A stretch of DNA of 7,238 nucleotides from assembly GCA_023249795.1 (NCBI GenBank), contig JAHFBU010000083.1, positions 1 through 7,238 of the forward strand, in the 5' to 3' direction. A program made the translations under genes and the position numbers. Positions 6,613 through 7,238 of the stretch are shown here, one piece after another (the first letter of the stretch is position 1; every line of letters starts with the position of its first letter). The DNA is from Syntrophaceae bacterium (lineage in GTDB: Bacteria; Desulfobacterota; Syntrophia; Syntrophales; UBA5619). Under the pieces are notes generated by a model that had not been told where the DNA came from, searched no databases, and saw only the letters and a program-made list of their open reading frames with translations.

Positions 6613-7238
6613 ATGTTCAAGACCATGATGGCGCGTATCAAACAGGGTTACAGAACCGTGCCGTTCCCGGATGGAAAGGTCAGTCTCCCCGAACGGTTTC
6701 GGGGGCTTCCCCGGGTGGACGGCTCACGGTGCGTTGAGGGTTGCACGAAGTGCGTTGAGGCCTGCCCGACGGGGGCGATCTCACATGAAGACCGGGACGT
6801 TCGGCTGGATCTGGGGCGCTGTCTCTTCTGCGACGATTGCCGGAGGGAATGCCCTCAGGAAACAATCCGTTTCACCCGGGAGCACAGCCTCTCCGTCTTC
6901 AGGCGGGAAGAGCTGGTCATGCGCGACAATGCGATCCCACGCTCCGCAGCGGTTGATGAAAACATCAAAAAACTTTTCGGCCGGTCTCTCAAACTCAGGC
7001 AGGTGAGCGCCGGCGGGTGCAACGGCTGCGAGATGGACACGAACGTCCTTGGCACGATCGTTTTTGACCTGGGGCGCTTCGGCATACAGTTTGTTGCATC
7101 GCCCCGCCATGCGGACGGCATCCTTGTCACCGGGCCGGTCACAAAGAACATGCGACTGGCGTTACAGAAGACCTATGATGCGGTTCCTCCGCCAAAGCTG
7201 GTGATTGCCCTCGGCGCTTGCGCCATTTCCGGCGGGCC
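6613..7238 (+). CDS. hyfI: Ferredoxin-NuoB/HyfI fusion small subunit, 3' end beyond window
   Basis: An open frame from the ATG at 6613 to the window edge gives 208 residues, with no stop reached. AAGGTG at 6600-6605 lies 7 bases upstream. Residues 36-85 form a two-cluster ferredoxin domain: first motif C40, C44, C47, C51-Pro (CxxxCxxCxxxCP, one residue longer than usual between the first two cysteines), second motif C70, C73, C76, C80-Pro (standard). From about 127 the protein matches the NuoB/HycG/HyfI small subunit: AGGCNGCEMDTN (133-144) with C136 and C139, DGILVTGPVT (168-177), and ALGACAISGG (199-208) with C203, three of the four ligands of the proximal [4Fe-4S] cluster. The fourth (usually in a PGCPP motif) would lie beyond 7238. 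In E. coli these roles are on two proteins (HyfH and HyfI); here they are fused. It would carry electrons to the large subunit. It follows the large subunit gene by 11 bases. Confidence 0.88.
   Translation, partial: MFKTMMARIKQGYRTVPFPDGKVSLPERFRGLPRVDGSRCVEGCTKCVEACPTGAISHEDRDVRLDLGRCLFCDDCRRECPQETIRFTREHSLSVFRREELVMRDNAIPRSAAVDENIKKLFGRSLKLRQVSAGGCNGCEMDTNVLGTIVFDLGRFGIQFVASPRHADGILVTGPVTKNMRLALQKTYDAVPPPKLVIALGACAISGG

Overview
The window holds one tightly packed, same-strand operon segment of six genes. It encodes a membrane-bound, complex I-like complex of the group 4 [NiFe]-hydrogenase (Hyf/Hyc) lineage. In order they are: a HyfB-type antiporter-like subunit (39-2015), a HyfC/NuoH-type membrane arm subunit (2019-2930), a HyfE/NuoK-type small membrane subunit (2936-3580), a HyfF-type second antiporter-like subunit (3630-5102), a NuoCD/HyfG-type large subunit (5102-6601), and a ferredoxin-HyfI/NuoB-type small subunit that runs off the right edge (6613 onward). 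Gaps are 3, 5, 49, -1 and 11 bases, and no internal terminator or promoter is apparent, so this reads as one transcript. Nearly every base is coding.

The main observation is in the large subunit. Its fold motifs are intact (NuoC-type FERE...GHP motif, VGPVHAGIIEPGHFRF, LELERLANHAGDLGA), but both cysteine pairs that hold nickel and iron in real hydrogenases are gone. The N-terminal CxxC position reads AGDT, and the C-terminal DPCxxC position reads NLSYCG. The protein ends four residues later, so there is no cleavable maturation tail. The conserved Glu of the HRGxE motif is Gly, and the complex I quinone-binding Tyr position is also Gly. The complex is therefore probably neither a hydrogenase nor a standard quinone reductase. 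It matches what is known as Ehr (Ech-hydrogenase-related) complexes, whose reaction is not established.

As a working model (inference), electrons pass through the two [4Fe-4S] clusters of the fused ferredoxin domain and the NuoB-type cluster to an unknown site in the large subunit. This would be coupled through HyfC to ion movement by HyfE, HyfF and HyfB, all of which keep the Lys/Glu residues expected for ion translocation.

Organism: GC-rich bacterial DNA with standard Shine-Dalgarno sites and dense operon packing. An anaerobic or facultative bacterium, for example a deltaproteobacterial or related lineage, would fit the gene content, but the window has no taxonomic marker and this is a low-confidence guess. 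No RNA genes, mobile elements, CRISPR arrays or sizeable repeats were seen.
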